Of a DNA stretch of 64,000 bases, positions 26,206-39,870 are shown one piece after another. A model generated the notes under the pieces. That model was given only the letters and a program-made list of their open reading frames with translations. It did not search any database and was not told the origin of the DNA. A program made the position numbers and the translations under genes. Position 1 is the stretch's first letter; every line of letters starts with the position of its first letter. Source of the DNA: Viscum album. Lineage: Eukaryota; Streptophyta; Magnoliopsida; Santalales; Viscaceae. Where the stretch lies: the NCBI GenBank assembly GCA_963277665.1, contig OY728119.1, positions 313,306,206 through 313,370,205 on the forward strand, given 5' to 3'.

Positions 26206-28755
26206 TTTAACCTTTATTATGTTGATCAATATTAAATATTAGAGGGGTTAGATGTGGATAAGGATAATTTATTGCGGAAATTATTAGTGGTGGAAATATT
26301 ACAAGTAAAAGATTTCACCCCACAAGCTGGGTATCTATTCAGAGGAGTTCTAGAGTTAAGGGAACAAGCTACTTCAATTTTTCGAAGGACACCATTAAGA
26401 TTATTTGAAACACTGACAGTCCAATGCAATTTTGGTGAAAACATATAGTAGTTCTATTGGGTAATATTTCTTATAATTTTAGTGTAATTAATTTAAATTT
26501 GTTTTAAATTTCATAAAACATAGATTTATCCTCAATTCATCCTCGATGAAGGAATGTATGTTCCAATGTACCTTTCACTTAGTTATTGCCCCTTCAAGCT
26601 TGGTTTTTCATCATTTGGGCACATATTCGATGTCACCAATCGTAGTAGAGTTCCATGGGTGATTATAACACACCTCACCCCTATATTACACATTTTCCAT
26701 AATGTTTTTTTCATGCATCATTTGATAATCCTTAATGTGATTATTTTTTCATGTTTTCTGATTTCTACTATTTAATGAGAAATTAGCAAGATATTTTTGA
26801 AGATTTAGGTGAAACTAGACCAAAATAGGTATTCCATTTCTTTCCCATTAGTATTTACATATATTGAATATGTTATATAAAAAGTAATGATGAAAAAATT
26901 GTGTAAAATCCCCAATTTAAATTCTAAAAATGGTTCCTTGATTCACTTAATCTAAAAGAGATTGAATCAGGTCTCGAGTGGTTTTTCATGAGTCATGTGT
27001 AGTTATTTCAGTCACTTATGTACTAATAATTGAATTTACCTATATTATAGTTGTAATCTAAGACAAGTGATAATAATATAAGAAAATAATTATAATTCTT
27101 GATCAACATGTGGCATCCTAGAATGATCATTAATAATGAATGAATCTAGAATGTGATAAGTAATAATGGGATATCCTAGACCTGAAAATTTAAGTAGATC
27201 ATTATCTTGGGATCTTAACTCTTTATTTGCTATGTTTTTTATATTTAAATATAGTTGGTTTGAATGATAAATTATTTTCTAAAACTAGTGATATGTATGA
27301 TATTTGTACCTCATCCACTATGATTTGGTTAGTGGTAACTCACCCACATTAATTGGGCTAGTGATATGTAATTTACCATGTAGCCAATATGATGAGGGAA
27401 CCTCATCTACATTTTATTTCTTGTCTATGGTAAATATTCCACATTATTTTTTATGGTGGTTTATCATTGAAAATGAAGAGTGGCCCCTATGGTGCATTAT
27501 TCACATAGTGACTAGTAACCGTGCTATATAATCAAACTAAATATCAAATAATTTAGTGACTTATACTCATAAGAAACTATATTCGTTGTGAAATTTGGAC
27601 ATGTAAAATTATTTTGCAGTATATCATCCACTAATATGCTGCCTTTAGGGGTGAATAATCCAGTAGTAGTTGGACATTGGTTGTATTTTATTCAAATAAG
27701 GAACTGATTTAGGTGGCGCATCATCCACCAATTTTGTATTGAATTGGTGGTATATAAACCACCCATGGTGAGATGTATTGTTGATATATAATCCACTTAA
27801 GTATTTTTTATGTTTTATATCTTCCACCTAGTGTTATTGATACCTCATTCACTAGGATATGTATCGTTCTCCATTGGTGATGGATGATTAATATGAATTT
27901 ATTATGAGGGTGATGGATCATTAACATAGTGTAATTTGTATTGATAACTAATTAACATTTTATTTTTTATGAGGAGTGATACATAATTTATCCTATATAG
28001 CTATTAAGACCATTGGTATACAATCCAATTCTAGCACTGGCCAAAGATACGATAGTCTCATGTGGTTTGGCTGTTGATAATTCCATATGTTGAATGTTAA
28101 TTTATTGATTTACTTACTATAATTATATAATGACCATTCATGTGTATTTAATGGACCTGGTAGGGACACCATTGGAGGTATCCAACTTATTAGTACCCAC
28201 AACCATCTTTTATTTCTAGGTACATAATAAAAATTTAGGTTCTGCAACCCAAGTATGGGCATGGACCCTACTATTGTGGTTGGTTGGGATGCGGCGTGAA
28301 TGTAGGGATACTAGACTAGCCCAGGATAAGGCCCATTTTTTATATATCCATTACTTTTAATTACTTTTGTTTCCATTTTTTATGATATAGTCATTGGATA
28401 TCCTATTTATGCTATATGACATGTATGTCATGTTGTTTATTTCATTTTGATATAACTTGGTAATTACTTTCGGAAAGAATTTAGATATAATGTATTTAAT
28501 TATGCTACTAATATATTATGATGAACTATCAGGGATGTTTATTTAATTGTGTTTATGATTATTTTATCATAATTTTATAGTCTCCTCACCTATTTTAGTT
28601 TGATCGTCATCATTATTTGGTAGCATTTTGCATACATAGAGGCATTATTGAGTTGTGTGGTGACACAGTTCAATCAAAGTGGAGGTAATTTGACTTAGTG
28701 AAGTTAAAATTATAACTAATTATATCCCTTATCTCACATTTTATTTGTAGATTGG
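26206..28755 (+). repeat. 3' LTR of element C
   Basis: It is preceded by a decayed polypurine region (GAGGTGAAAATTTG near 26,179) and carries the same ordered anchors as the 5' LTR: TTATTGCGGAAATTATTAG near 26,268, AATGATAAATTATTTTCT near 27,264, TTTGTACCTCATCCAC near 27,303, GGGACACCATTGGAGG near 28,164 and TATAGTCTCCTCACCT near 28,577. The subrepeat block is at 27,300-27,850. Open frames at 26,232-26,448 are LTR sequence and not genes. Confidence 0.7.
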
Positions 28756-29936
28756 TTCTGGTATCATAAAAAGGGTATCCTTTGAAGTTCATTGTCAATT
28801 AACAAACGAGTCATTCTGAATAGTAGGGTAAGAACACACAATCAAGTTTTTTCTTTTGATCATTTATTTATTCTTCTTCTTTAAACATATAAATACAATA
28901 AGAATGATATATTTTTTAAAATAAATAATAGTATGCTAATTAATATGATTGTAAAAACTATTTAATGAACAAAATAGTTGATTTTTAACAACCATCCATT
29001 CTTGGATGATATGATTGCCTATATGACTATTTGTGATAAAACAAATATTTCCACCGTAATGAATGGTTGTAATAAATTATTTTGTAGTTAAATATATAAT
29101 TAATATTGTTATTATGTTAATTTTTAATTAATAGAAATGTTAAATAATTATAAAATCATACAAAGAAAATAAATTTCTTCATTTATGGTTAAATTTTATA
29201 AATGAACCAACCATTATATGACAACACTTATATTAATTTAACTTTTTAAATTTAAGAAAAGTCTAACCTTTGGAATAGTTTTAATTATTAAAAATAGATG
29301 ACATCCCTACCATCATAATTTTGAATCTCTTGACTTATTTGACAAATAAATTTACCACTACTAATTTTTTGATGTGATCATAGAACCGTTAGACAAAATT
29401 CCCTAAGACTATAGACATGAATATCATGTTTGAATTAATTGATTTTAGGGAATAGAAAAGTATAATAATAATTTAATGAAACACGTATAATTTTTTGAAA
29501 TTTTTAAAAAAATTAATTGAATTATTTGGGAGTCTAGGATAGTTTTCCTAGTTGATTCTAGAACTATGTTTAGTTAAATCCCCCACATTCCATTTTTTCC
29601 ATTAATACATGATTTGTATCTCTCCACCCACTTTTTTCATTTATTATTTCCTCTTATGTTCTTTCATATTAATGTACACCTACTTTATTTATCTGTACTA
29701 TTTTATTTTACCTTTATTATATAATGATATACATGTTTTTCTAGTTTCCATTCATATATCATCATTAATTCAATCTTAATAAAAGAGAAATTATCCATTT
29801 CATTTTTTTAAATTAATTAATATTTTAAATTTTATAATTTCTAAACACTATACCAATTTGAATATAAAATATGTCAATTCATTTCTATTTTTTAGGAAAT
29901 CTGGGGTGCCCCCAGACCCATGCTCCTGAATCTAAT
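28756..29936. other. AT-rich stretch between element C and LTR L2
   Basis: No coding remnant is visible. A perfect 7-bp inverted repeat, TCTGGGG TGC CCCCAGA, lies at 29,900-29,916. Next to it, GCTCCTGAATCTAAT at 29,922-29,936 could be a decayed primer site read on the minus strand, which would make L2 a 5' LTR of a minus-strand element. No gag was found to support that. Confidence 0.3.
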
Positions 29937-32900
29937 AATGGAAACACATAAAATACCACACTATATTTGACATACATATATGATTGAATTATCTTTATCA
30001 CATTTAAAAAAATGAACCTTTACGTTTATAGTTTTATAATGTTTGTAAAAATCATAAAATAACTTATATATTGAATTCTAAAAAAATAGCCATTTTCCCA
30101 CTATAAAATAGGCTAATAAATTCCCAATGATTCTTCAAAATCTCCAATTGATTATTCCCAGAAGATACTCTTATAGTCTAATGATAATTAATATTTATCT
30201 CCATAACCTAATGAAATAAAAACATAAGAGATGTTTGAGATCAAACGCTCAGTAAGGTTAAACATATTAAAATAACATAACATTTGTTCAATGAAGAATA
30301 AAACGATATCATAATAATAATGATCATAGTCTAGAGATCTTGCAATAAAGAGACGAAATCTTTAACACATGGATTAAACAAAGATCATAACATAATATTA
30401 TTAAACCATAGGAAACCTAAACATGATATCATAAGAATCATCCAATGATTACTCATTATTCCTTAATCATCACATTACTAGTATTAATCTATAATCCATC
30501 ATTATTTGGCAAATATTACTACCCATTCCATCACCATATGACTAGGAATACTCCATAGGCCATAAAAATGATTAATCTTATATACTCTGAATCTATACAT
30601 AGCTTCTGGGGAGACATTAACATTACCCGATGCATTAGAGTGCTATATGTGTTTACACATTATAATAAAAAACATTACATATATGTGCTACATCATTTCA
30701 TTCAACATATCATAAAATTCAAATGAAATAAAATGTATTTTATATCCATTTGAATTGGATCCCTAACGAAACATTCATGATTTATTTAATAATCATGATA
30801 TGATAAAACCAAGGAAAATAAATGGTTATATAATGTCATTAATAATCATTATAATAAAATAACACACAACAAATATGATTACACATATTGAATTTACACA
30901 ATATAGGAAATTCATATGTGGAATATATAAAATTTTAAAAAAAACATTGTATTGAGAATTTTTTTCGAATGCCCATTAATCGAGTAGTTGGATATAAGTC
31001 ATTCCTAGAGGAACATCATTTGATGAAAATCATGCATGTACTGGTTTGTGATTAGGAAAGAAAAAATTAGTTATGTATCATAACTTAGATTTAAAATATA
31101 TTTTCACAATCCATTCAGATAAATAAGGTGGATGGTATCATTTGAATAATACCCTTGATCATGCATACAATCTAGATGAAGAATTATCTTAGAGTCATTA
31201 GGAAAATTAAATTGAAATTTAAAATTTCCCTTTTACTTGAATTTTTTTAAAAGATGATTTTATTAAACCATGGGAATAAAATTTTCTCTTTTGAAAACCT
31301 TAAATTGTAAAGAGTAAGTCTCATAAAAAATGAAAAATGTGAGAAAAAGATATGTTTACACACAACTATGTAAAAGCGACTCTTTTGGGTAGAAAACAAA
31401 TCATAATTAAATAATTAAAATATTTCATTTTAAATTGTTTTATAAAATTAAATATTGTTGAAAATTTACTTTATAATTTTTTTTGGAAGGAATGAATTTT
31501 TGAATAATTAAAATATTACGTAAGAACACATTGCTAAAAAATATTGATATAGAAAATTTTTAAATTACCTTCAAACAATTTTATAAAATTGAAATCACAA
31601 AAAGTATTTTTTAAAAAACTCATTTATAATAGGTGTATATAATTATGAACGTAACTTTTAATATTATATAAAATACATTCAGTATGTAAAACATGGATAT
31701 AGAATAAAAAGATCCGCAATCTTATGTTGAGATTCATTCTGTTGCGTGATGCGTTTTGGAAGAGAATGTGATCATCGAAATAAAAAAATAATTAATGTGA
31801 TTAGTTTAATCAATTTTAAAGGAAATAAAACGTAATTAAAAGGAAATGGTAGGATAATAGAGAATTTATATATGAATATCATGAATAAGATTCACAATGC
31901 ATGGTAAAATTATTTCAGTCGAGAAATTATTATTGAATTGAGTAAAATTATAATGAATAATATTGATAGATAAAGGTCTTGATAATAATCCTAAAATACC
32001 ATAAATAAAAGATATTAATGAAAAAATATAAATAGGGTTGTATATATAAAATATGAAATCAAATTGGGGCATCAATTAAAGTGTGTACCCATGAAGGGAG
32101 ATTGAGTCAAAAATACAATACAACATAAGAATATTATTATAAAACCTCAATAAAGAAGGATATTTTGATTTTGAGGTTAATATAATACTAATAAGGATAA
32201 TAAATGATATTAAATATCCAATTGGTACTATATACACAATTTAAAATATATTAGTCTCATAAATGGCATGCGTCTCAAACAAGGATGTTTTGAGATGAAA
32301 CACTTACCTATAACTATAAGCATTATTCACTTAGAATTAACTTATTAAATGATAAAATTAAGTTTATTAAAAACCTTTATAATATTTTTGTTCATATATA
32401 ATTAATTTAACCTTTTCTAGTTTTCAACAAAAGTAGATTTTTAATAAAATCATTTCCACTAATGCCAACTACCTGAAGTGGTTCAATTGAATTTTATAGA
32501 AGTTTCTTAGCTTCTTGAACATGGTTATGTTGATTTTTAAAATAGATTAATAGACTCCAGAATATATATATTTTTGTAAATATAATATTTAGGCATAAAA
32601 ATAATTTCTAAATCCATCCATTATTTGAGGTAATGGAAAACAAAACTCGTCCCTTTGTGGAGGCGGTAATCCCTACGCACATACGGTCGAAAATTTTATT
32701 TCCCATAAAACATATTCGTTGTAGAATATAAAATTATTTACCATTTAACAATAATAATAATGTTATAATTATAATATTTAACCACTAATAAATAAAATTT
32801 AACCATCCATGAATGGAAATGATATATAATTGGACACATTGTGCATGAAAGCACTAGTCTGCACACAGATTGTTCCTTTTTTATTTTTAGAACGGTTTTA

Positions 32901-33260
32901 GTGGATGGAATAATGGAGATATATCATTTGTATAATAAAATAATAGAATATAATTAATATTTATTTTATCATACTATTGGGGATATTATAGATTAGATTT
33001 AAAACAATAAATAAAGAATAATAAATAATTTTTATTGAAGATGTGATACCTCCACTGTTAGTGTGAGCATTATTTTGAATGTATTTTTAAAAATAGAGGA
33101 TTTAGACTATATTATAGTGACTAGGGGATTGAGTTAGTGAAATATGATTGTAATAGATGTTATTATGGTAGAGTTCCATTATTTAGGTTTTTGGGAGGAC
33201 AATTATGGAATGGCTGGAAGTTGTATCCTTTTATAAGTGATGAAAATGGCCCCTTCCATG
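29937..33260 (-). repeat. Giant-LTR family copy L2, minus strand
   Basis: Minus-strand blocks match the D LTR in order: CTTATAAAAGG at 33,227-33,237; donor-like GTGGAGGTATCAC near 33,050; the motif GACCGTATGTGCGTAGG followed by GATTACCGCCTCC at 32,657-32,690, with a weaker copy at 32,845-32,875; TTTAACCTTACTGAGCG near 30,250; acceptor TTTATTTCATTAG|GTTATGG near 30,208; and GGAGATTTTGAAGAATC near 30,140. The LTR should extend right of the TATA-like box by about 2 kb, to near 35,300, but I cannot align that part. L2 is more decayed than D. Confidence 0.65.
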
Positions 33261-36200
33261 GAAGATAATGCTATGTAAGCGGTAAGTATGGAAGTGAGTG
33301 TAATGAAGGTTTTTTAAGTGTGATATGTATGTTGATAAATGAGGTTATAAATTTAAAACTTGAAAAGGGGTTATGTGTGGTGTAATGGTCATGAAAATGT
33401 TGTAAATACAGAGACACTTTAGATTAGTTCTTTAAACACTAATTACTTATAAATAAATATAATTCATACCTATTAATTTATTAAAAAAATATAAATTAAA
33501 TCTTGATACTAAAATATTAAATTATATTTATGTATTTGGGTTCTATTTAGAAAAATTAATTTAACAAATAAGATAAAATATTTTTTTAAATTAAACCCAT
33601 AGAACAAATAAAAATTGTTTTTTCAAAAGAGTGTTTTTAAAATTTAAACTTGTATATAAGATAAGATTGTAATGGTTAATAATTTTTTATTATTGTAATT
33701 GATTTATTATATATCAAATTAAGTTTATGTGATATTAAAATTAATCAGTAACAAAAGTGAATAAATATTTTAATTAACATAAATAAAATATACAAAACAT
33801 TTTTCATTATTAAAGTAACCATTTATAATAGTTCTAAAGATGTTGGCCATGGGTTATATATGTTAAAATAATATTTTTAAATGAATAATTTTGTTTATTA
33901 ATTTAATATTTGATTACTTAAATGGTTTTATGGCCCTATAGTATATTCGTACATAATTATTAATCTATGAAAATTATAATATTAATAAATACATCATTTT
34001 CAATTAAAAAATGTTATCACAAAATGATGAAAAAATCATACTAATTAAAATTTGATATTTTAAATTTTATAATAAATGTAATTGTATCTAATTATATTTC
34101 CAATATATTTATATATATATATATATATCTTTTAATGTAGAATATTAAATATAAATTTAAACTTTTATTATTTAAAAACGGCCATAATAAACAATAAGTA
34201 TTTCAAATATTATTCAATAAAGATTTTCTAATTTTAATAATATATATATTTATTTTCATATATTTATATATTTCATCTTATAATGATGATATTTGAAAGA
34301 TGGAAATTTAATTTAATAATGTATCATGACCTTGTTTTTAGTGCATGTGATGAATGATATCAAACATAAAATTATTCAAAAGAATATATATATATATATT
34401 CAAATATAAAGATGTTAAAAATTCCACTACCCATTATATCCATTGAAAATTGTTTTCCAATATATTAAAACATTATTTAAAGGTATCATTTAAATACTCA
34501 CTCATTCATAACATTCGTATGATTTTACATTCAAATTTGGTTCTATCTTAATGAACCAGGATTATTTATTTGTATATGAATTTCTAATATTCAATAATAT
34601 ATCATTTTATTATAATATATTATGATAATTAGTTTGATTCTGATTTATGTTATGATTTTGTATAATACTTTCTCCTAATGTTTTTTCTAAATATTATATA
34701 TACATCTAATATATTTTCTTGTGGAATATATTTGGATGTATATTTTTCGATTTGATGTGTTAGACCAAGATTATAAAACCCACTATCAAATGGGTAATGA
34801 TTAAATATCATGAAATTTAAATTACAACAAATAAATAGTTATCCTAACATTTAATGTTTTTCTATCTTGGAAGTGGGCCTAAATTTAACTTTATGGTGAA
34901 GAGTTTTATTCTCATGATGTAATATAATGATTCTATTGTCTTATGAAATCCATTCATTAATTCCATTTGTTTAAATGATTACATACGAGCCTCATAATTT
35001 ATGAATCCACGATATGCCTATTGACTATTATGTATTAATTTAGGATTTTTATTCACATTTATTATTTACATATTAATATTTTTTGAACACCCTTTGGTTT
35101 TATATGTGACCCCAAGGTATCCTATGTAGTCATAATACTATAATGGTATTGAGAAACACATTATGGGGATATGAATAGATATTACGTATTTTATTTTTCA
35201 AATGATTCATTATTTATATAACATTATAAATAAACTAGACATCCAGATTTCTAGATTTTTATGGTTAATTATGTTAAAATTATTATAATAATATATTTAT
35301 GAGAAATAGGTTATTATAATGGATTTTGATTCTAGATGATCCCCACAACACATCATCATCTAATCAAAGTCTTGATACATCCACAAAAAACTCTCACTAT
35401 TATTCTATTTGCAAAAGTCCTAATAAATCTACCCAAATTCTCTCATAGATCCATCATCTTGAAAACCCATATCATGAAAATATATTAGCCTAATGTCCAA
35501 ATATACCTATATGAATTTTTTGATACATTACTCCATTTAATTGATGACCTAATGAATTCATTCATTAAATGAACCTCATTGTCGTTCCATCCTTCCTATT
35601 GACCCTCATATTATATTTTAGGAAAATTATAACTAAAATGTGAAATAAAAAACACATATGTTCATTTTTGGTAATATTTGAATAAATATACTATTAAGAA
35701 CCATATATTATATGCTACTCTATGTGTTTTCAAAAATATTTTAAAAATAATAAATTATCTTTAAAAATATTTCATCTCATTATGGTGATAAATATTTTTA
35801 ATATATATATTGAACTCTTTAATTTATATTTTAATAATCGACTTGGACAAATTATTTTATGTTGGTTAATGTATTGGAATCCTAAACATCTTATAAAACT
35901 TATTATATAATGGAATCAATCATAAACCTTTTGTATTATAACTGTAATATAATAATATTAATAATAATTGTTTCCTATAATCTAATTCTAATTTAACAGA
36001 AGGGGAAATAATATTAAAATAGACATCCTTTGTTTAAATTCATTTATAATTTGAAATAATCCTTTATATTCACCTCCTTGATGTTTCAACCTATCGATTT
36101 ATCACTTGAATACATTCTTAAAGCTCCATAAACCAATTTTTAATATTTTTTATCTATTATATATATTGATAATATTTTTTCAATTTATAATTCATATTAT

Positions 36201-37129
36201 ATACTATATATACTATATGGATTGATTATTATAACATTAATTATTGACCTTTACTTTCCATGAAATTTTCTGTATCCCTTTAGGTATATTTGAAAAAATG
36301 TCAACCAAATTCTAGGTTTTCTATATAATGAGTGTTTTCCTTTCTTATGATCTCACTTTTTTGGTTTTAAATAAGTTATTTTTTAAAATCCATAACCTAT
36401 CTTTGTATATGTTTCAAAAAATGTATACTCTCTACTTTTTGTACCATAATGATTCAAAATAATCTTAAATCTCCCATTTTATTTTCAATGATTTTCAATA
36501 TAATGATAGGATTGTGAAACAGTTCATTGAATTTATTTATGATTATTATACCCTAGGATTTTATGATATAAGTTTTCTTAAAAATAATTTATGTCTTAGA
36601 TATATTTCATAACACAAAATGTCGCGTTTAAACTAATAGTGATATACTATTGAAATATTATTATAAAAGGTTATAGGTATATCATAGTCGATGGATTTTT
36701 GGATTTTATTAGGACTAAATAAATTATGAAAAAAAACTACACATGTATAAAATTAAATCATTGGTTGAAAATTGGATATAAATGAAAATAAAATAATTTG
36801 AATGTAAAAAACAGCTGTTTTTGTGAAAAACTATTTTTATGTGAAAATAAGATTTTTTTCATAAATAATTAATTTAATCTGTATTGATGAATTATTTTAA
36901 GGAAATATTTTATTAGTTTATTCAATAAAATATTTTAACATTATTTTAATGTTTATTACTAAGATAATAATGATAATAAATTGATTTCTATGCATATGAA
37001 GGATTATTTCTAAAAACCATTTGATTGCATTTTTATGCATATTTTAATTACGAACACTCATAGAAACTGTATATGATAAAATAGAATAAATATTTTTAAT
37101 AATGATATATAAAGTGTTTAATAATAAAA
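33261..37129. other. Very AT-rich stretch, presumably upstream halves of LTRs L2 and L3
   Basis: Over 3.8 kb no coding remnant was found. By the geometry of the D LTR, about 2 kb next to L2 and about 2 kb next to L3 should be their start portions, meeting head to head near 35,350, but sequence support is lacking. Dinucleotide TA runs occur near 34,100-34,128 and 34,384-34,402. Confidence 0.35.
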
Positions 37130-39870
37130 ATTTGAATTTTGTTCCTTAAGAATAGTAACCGAGGTCAAATTCATTACCATAATAATGGTTAAAAGGGTTA
37201 ACGTGTGGTTAAAGTAATGTGATAAGGGTTAGAATGACCCAAAACATGAAAAAATATTATTTTTTGAATAGATATTTATCCTTCACCATTATATATTTTA
37301 ACATGATAAAATTTGTATCCACATTCCAATGTGATTGACTTTATTATTAGTTAATATTATTAATAATTATAAGTAAGTCTCTCCCCTTATTTTTGAAGTG
37401 GAACCTCCTATCCTATTCAATAAAAACCACTTAATCCCTTTAGGACAAATATTATCTTATCAAACACCCCCACCAGAATTATCATTCATGTCCTTGAGGT
37501 TCAAATTTTTCCAAAATACCCATCCATGAATCTATAAGGCGTTTCTTAAAAAAGGATACTCAAAGAAGAGGTATGTGTTCATACCAATGTCTTTCATGCT
37601 TCATTCCATTCAAAGAAACTAAAAATATTCATTAATGATATTAAATTGATTGAATAAAATTGTTAACATTACTAATATGTTTTCATGTTAATTGTATATC
37701 TCTTTTACATATCTTTTCAATATCCTTCTCATCTGTTGGAAAATTATTACATCACTCGTGCATATACATGGTCTACCACCACTATAAAGTTATATATTTC
37801 ATTTTTCGTTCCCATTTCAAATATAGAGTTTGGAATAGAGATTAAATGAATATATATTATATATTTTTTGATAATTATAATTCTATAAAAGTGAAATATA
37901 ATTTTCTTCATTTTGTTTCATCCATCAAAAAGTATAAACATAACTCACTGTTACGTATGCACTACCATCTCCATAAAGTGATGTATTTATTTTCCATCAG
38001 CATATTATATGAATGGTAAAAAAGTGTATATAATGAATAAATTTAATAATTATGAAATTATTAATGATCTCTGGATGATGAATCCATGACCATGGTGTAA
38101 GGGCTGGAATCATCTAACCTACACATGCATTGAAAGTAGTTCAGTTTTCACCTAAATGTTCATTATTATTATTATTAATTTTTAAAAGGATAATTAAATT
38201 TTGTGAGGGAATTATTCATTTTATGGTATAAATGATTATGGTTCTATAAAATATATATAATAAATCTATTTTTATTCTCTATGTTTTTGAACATGTACTA
38301 AGTAATAGGAGACTTGAAGTAAGGGTTCCTATTAAAATATAATTTATTTTTTAGGATTGTCCAAATTAATCATCATCAATGGAAAATATTTCATTTTTAT
38401 CATTTAATCCCAAAATATGTAATTCTGAAATAGTTATTTATATTGTTTCAATGTTTTGATCTAATTCACCACTCTTTGTTACATATAATTACTAATAAAT
38501 TGATTTTAAGAAAATTCGGCATTTTTTACACATTGTTCAATGAAAATTTTATTCAGTGTATATGTAATTTAAAATGTTTTCAAGAATGTTAATTTCTTTG
38601 GAAAAATTACTATTTAAATTAATTTTTAATTATATAATACATTATTTCAAATATTTCAAAATGAGTCTACTAGTTTACTTCATAATGTGGAACTTTGAGA
38701 TATTTTACCAAATGTGTGAAGGGAATATGTGTTTTAATAGTTTCCACAAGAACACCTTTTACCACCATTTTGGACATTAATTTCATTAAATATTAATTTA
38801 TAATCTTCCATTTTTATTTTTATATAAAAAAATCCCAATATTTTGGAAATTTTTATATTTAAATGCACTAATGAAAAATGATATTTTCCACAGTTTTGAA
38901 TGAAATGATCGAATACTATTTTAATATAACTTTTTTATATGTGAACATGAATTCATAATTATAATGATTTAAAGGGGATATGGTGTAACAATAAAATAAT
39001 TTTTATTTCTCTTGATGGATTATTACTTTGTGATGATGAAATGGTTATGGTAGAAATTTATGTTTCAATGGGTTATGATGTGACGAATTGATGTATGTTT
39101 TTATGATATTGTGGAACACATATATATGGGGTTAATTATGTAATATGTGGAAATATTGAAGAGCACAAATGAATTAGGTAATGATTAATATCTCATGAGA
39201 TAATGTGGACTATAATGATGAATGAATCCTTTTTCGTATGGGGCTTTATCTATAATGATAGTTATGGGAGTGAACCTTGAACAAGGAAATAATGGAATGG
39301 GGAGTGAACCTATTCCATTAGGGGACTTTTTATAATATGATAGTCTTAGTGGGGAAAATAAACTATTAAAATGATATTTTATCCTAATGGTTGTGTAAAG
39401 TTAACTATGAAATCATTTTTTTCTTAAGATATGGTATCATGAATCATGATTGATTAATTATGAGTCCTTACTCTTACGGATCAAGTATGTTGAAGTTATA
39501 ATGCATTATTTCATCACCCCAGAATTATGATATATTATAGATTAGGTATAAATTTTTTATATTATAATCATTATCTTATTCATTTATGTGTATCTTATTC
39601 TTTTATATGATCATAGATTAATATTTCTCATGTTTATGCTTATTGTGAATATGAGCTCTACTTTACTTATGTTTTATTTTCCAAATGCTATGATGAAATG
39701 TTTTAATAAATCAGTGTCTAAGAAGGGTAATATGAGAGAATTACATTGTGGTATATGTATAATATATTTTAAGGAATATTTTTGTCACGTATTTAGTCTA
39801 TAAATACATTAAACCATTATTTTTATAACTAGTGTTTTGTTGTTAAATTTTACAATTATTATTATAAAAT
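37130..39870 (+). repeat. Giant-LTR family copy L3, plus strand, probably a solo LTR
   Basis: Ordered matches to the D LTR: GAATAGTAACCGAGG near 37,152; TATA-like TCAATAAAAACC at 37,417-37,428; GAAGAGGTATGTG near 37,565; motif copies at 37,753-37,782 and 37,944-37,974; the exon-like block ending CTTGAA|GTAAGGG at 38,318; GGAATGGGGAGTGAACC and GGACTTTTTATAATATGAT near 39,294-39,345; and TTACTTATGTTTTATTTTCC near 39,665. It runs to about 39,870. No primer site or gag follows, and no second plus-strand partner lies to the left, so a solo LTR is the simplest reading. The true start may be near 35,400. Confidence 0.7.

Larger units (their letters stand above)
18215..28755 (+). mobile_element. Element C: Ty3/gypsy retrotransposon with both LTRs, heavily decayed
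   Basis: Two regions of about 2.5 kb, 18,215-20,775 and 26,206-28,755, align collinearly in direct orientation and flank an interior with gypsy protease-like, RT, RNase H, integrase and chromodomain-like remnants in order. Divergence between the LTRs is clearly larger than for element D, so C is the older insertion of the two. It lies directly after pol remnant B2 and may have inserted into the B2 LTR. Boundaries are approximate, as neither a clean TG...CA end nor a target duplication is readable. Confidence 0.75.

Noticed and set aside
28210..28350. Less AT-rich patch ending in AAGGCCCATTTTTT, which looked like a SINE tail
   Set aside because: No A-box or B-box is present and the patch is collinear with the LTR of element C.
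28759..28766. TGGTATCA just after the 3' LTR of element C, like a primer site
   Set aside because: An eight-base match is expected by chance in this length; no gag follows, and a 3' LTR should not be followed by a primer site.
34100..34402. TA-dinucleotide runs
   Set aside because: Simple low-complexity runs common in AT-rich plant DNA; no structure beyond that.
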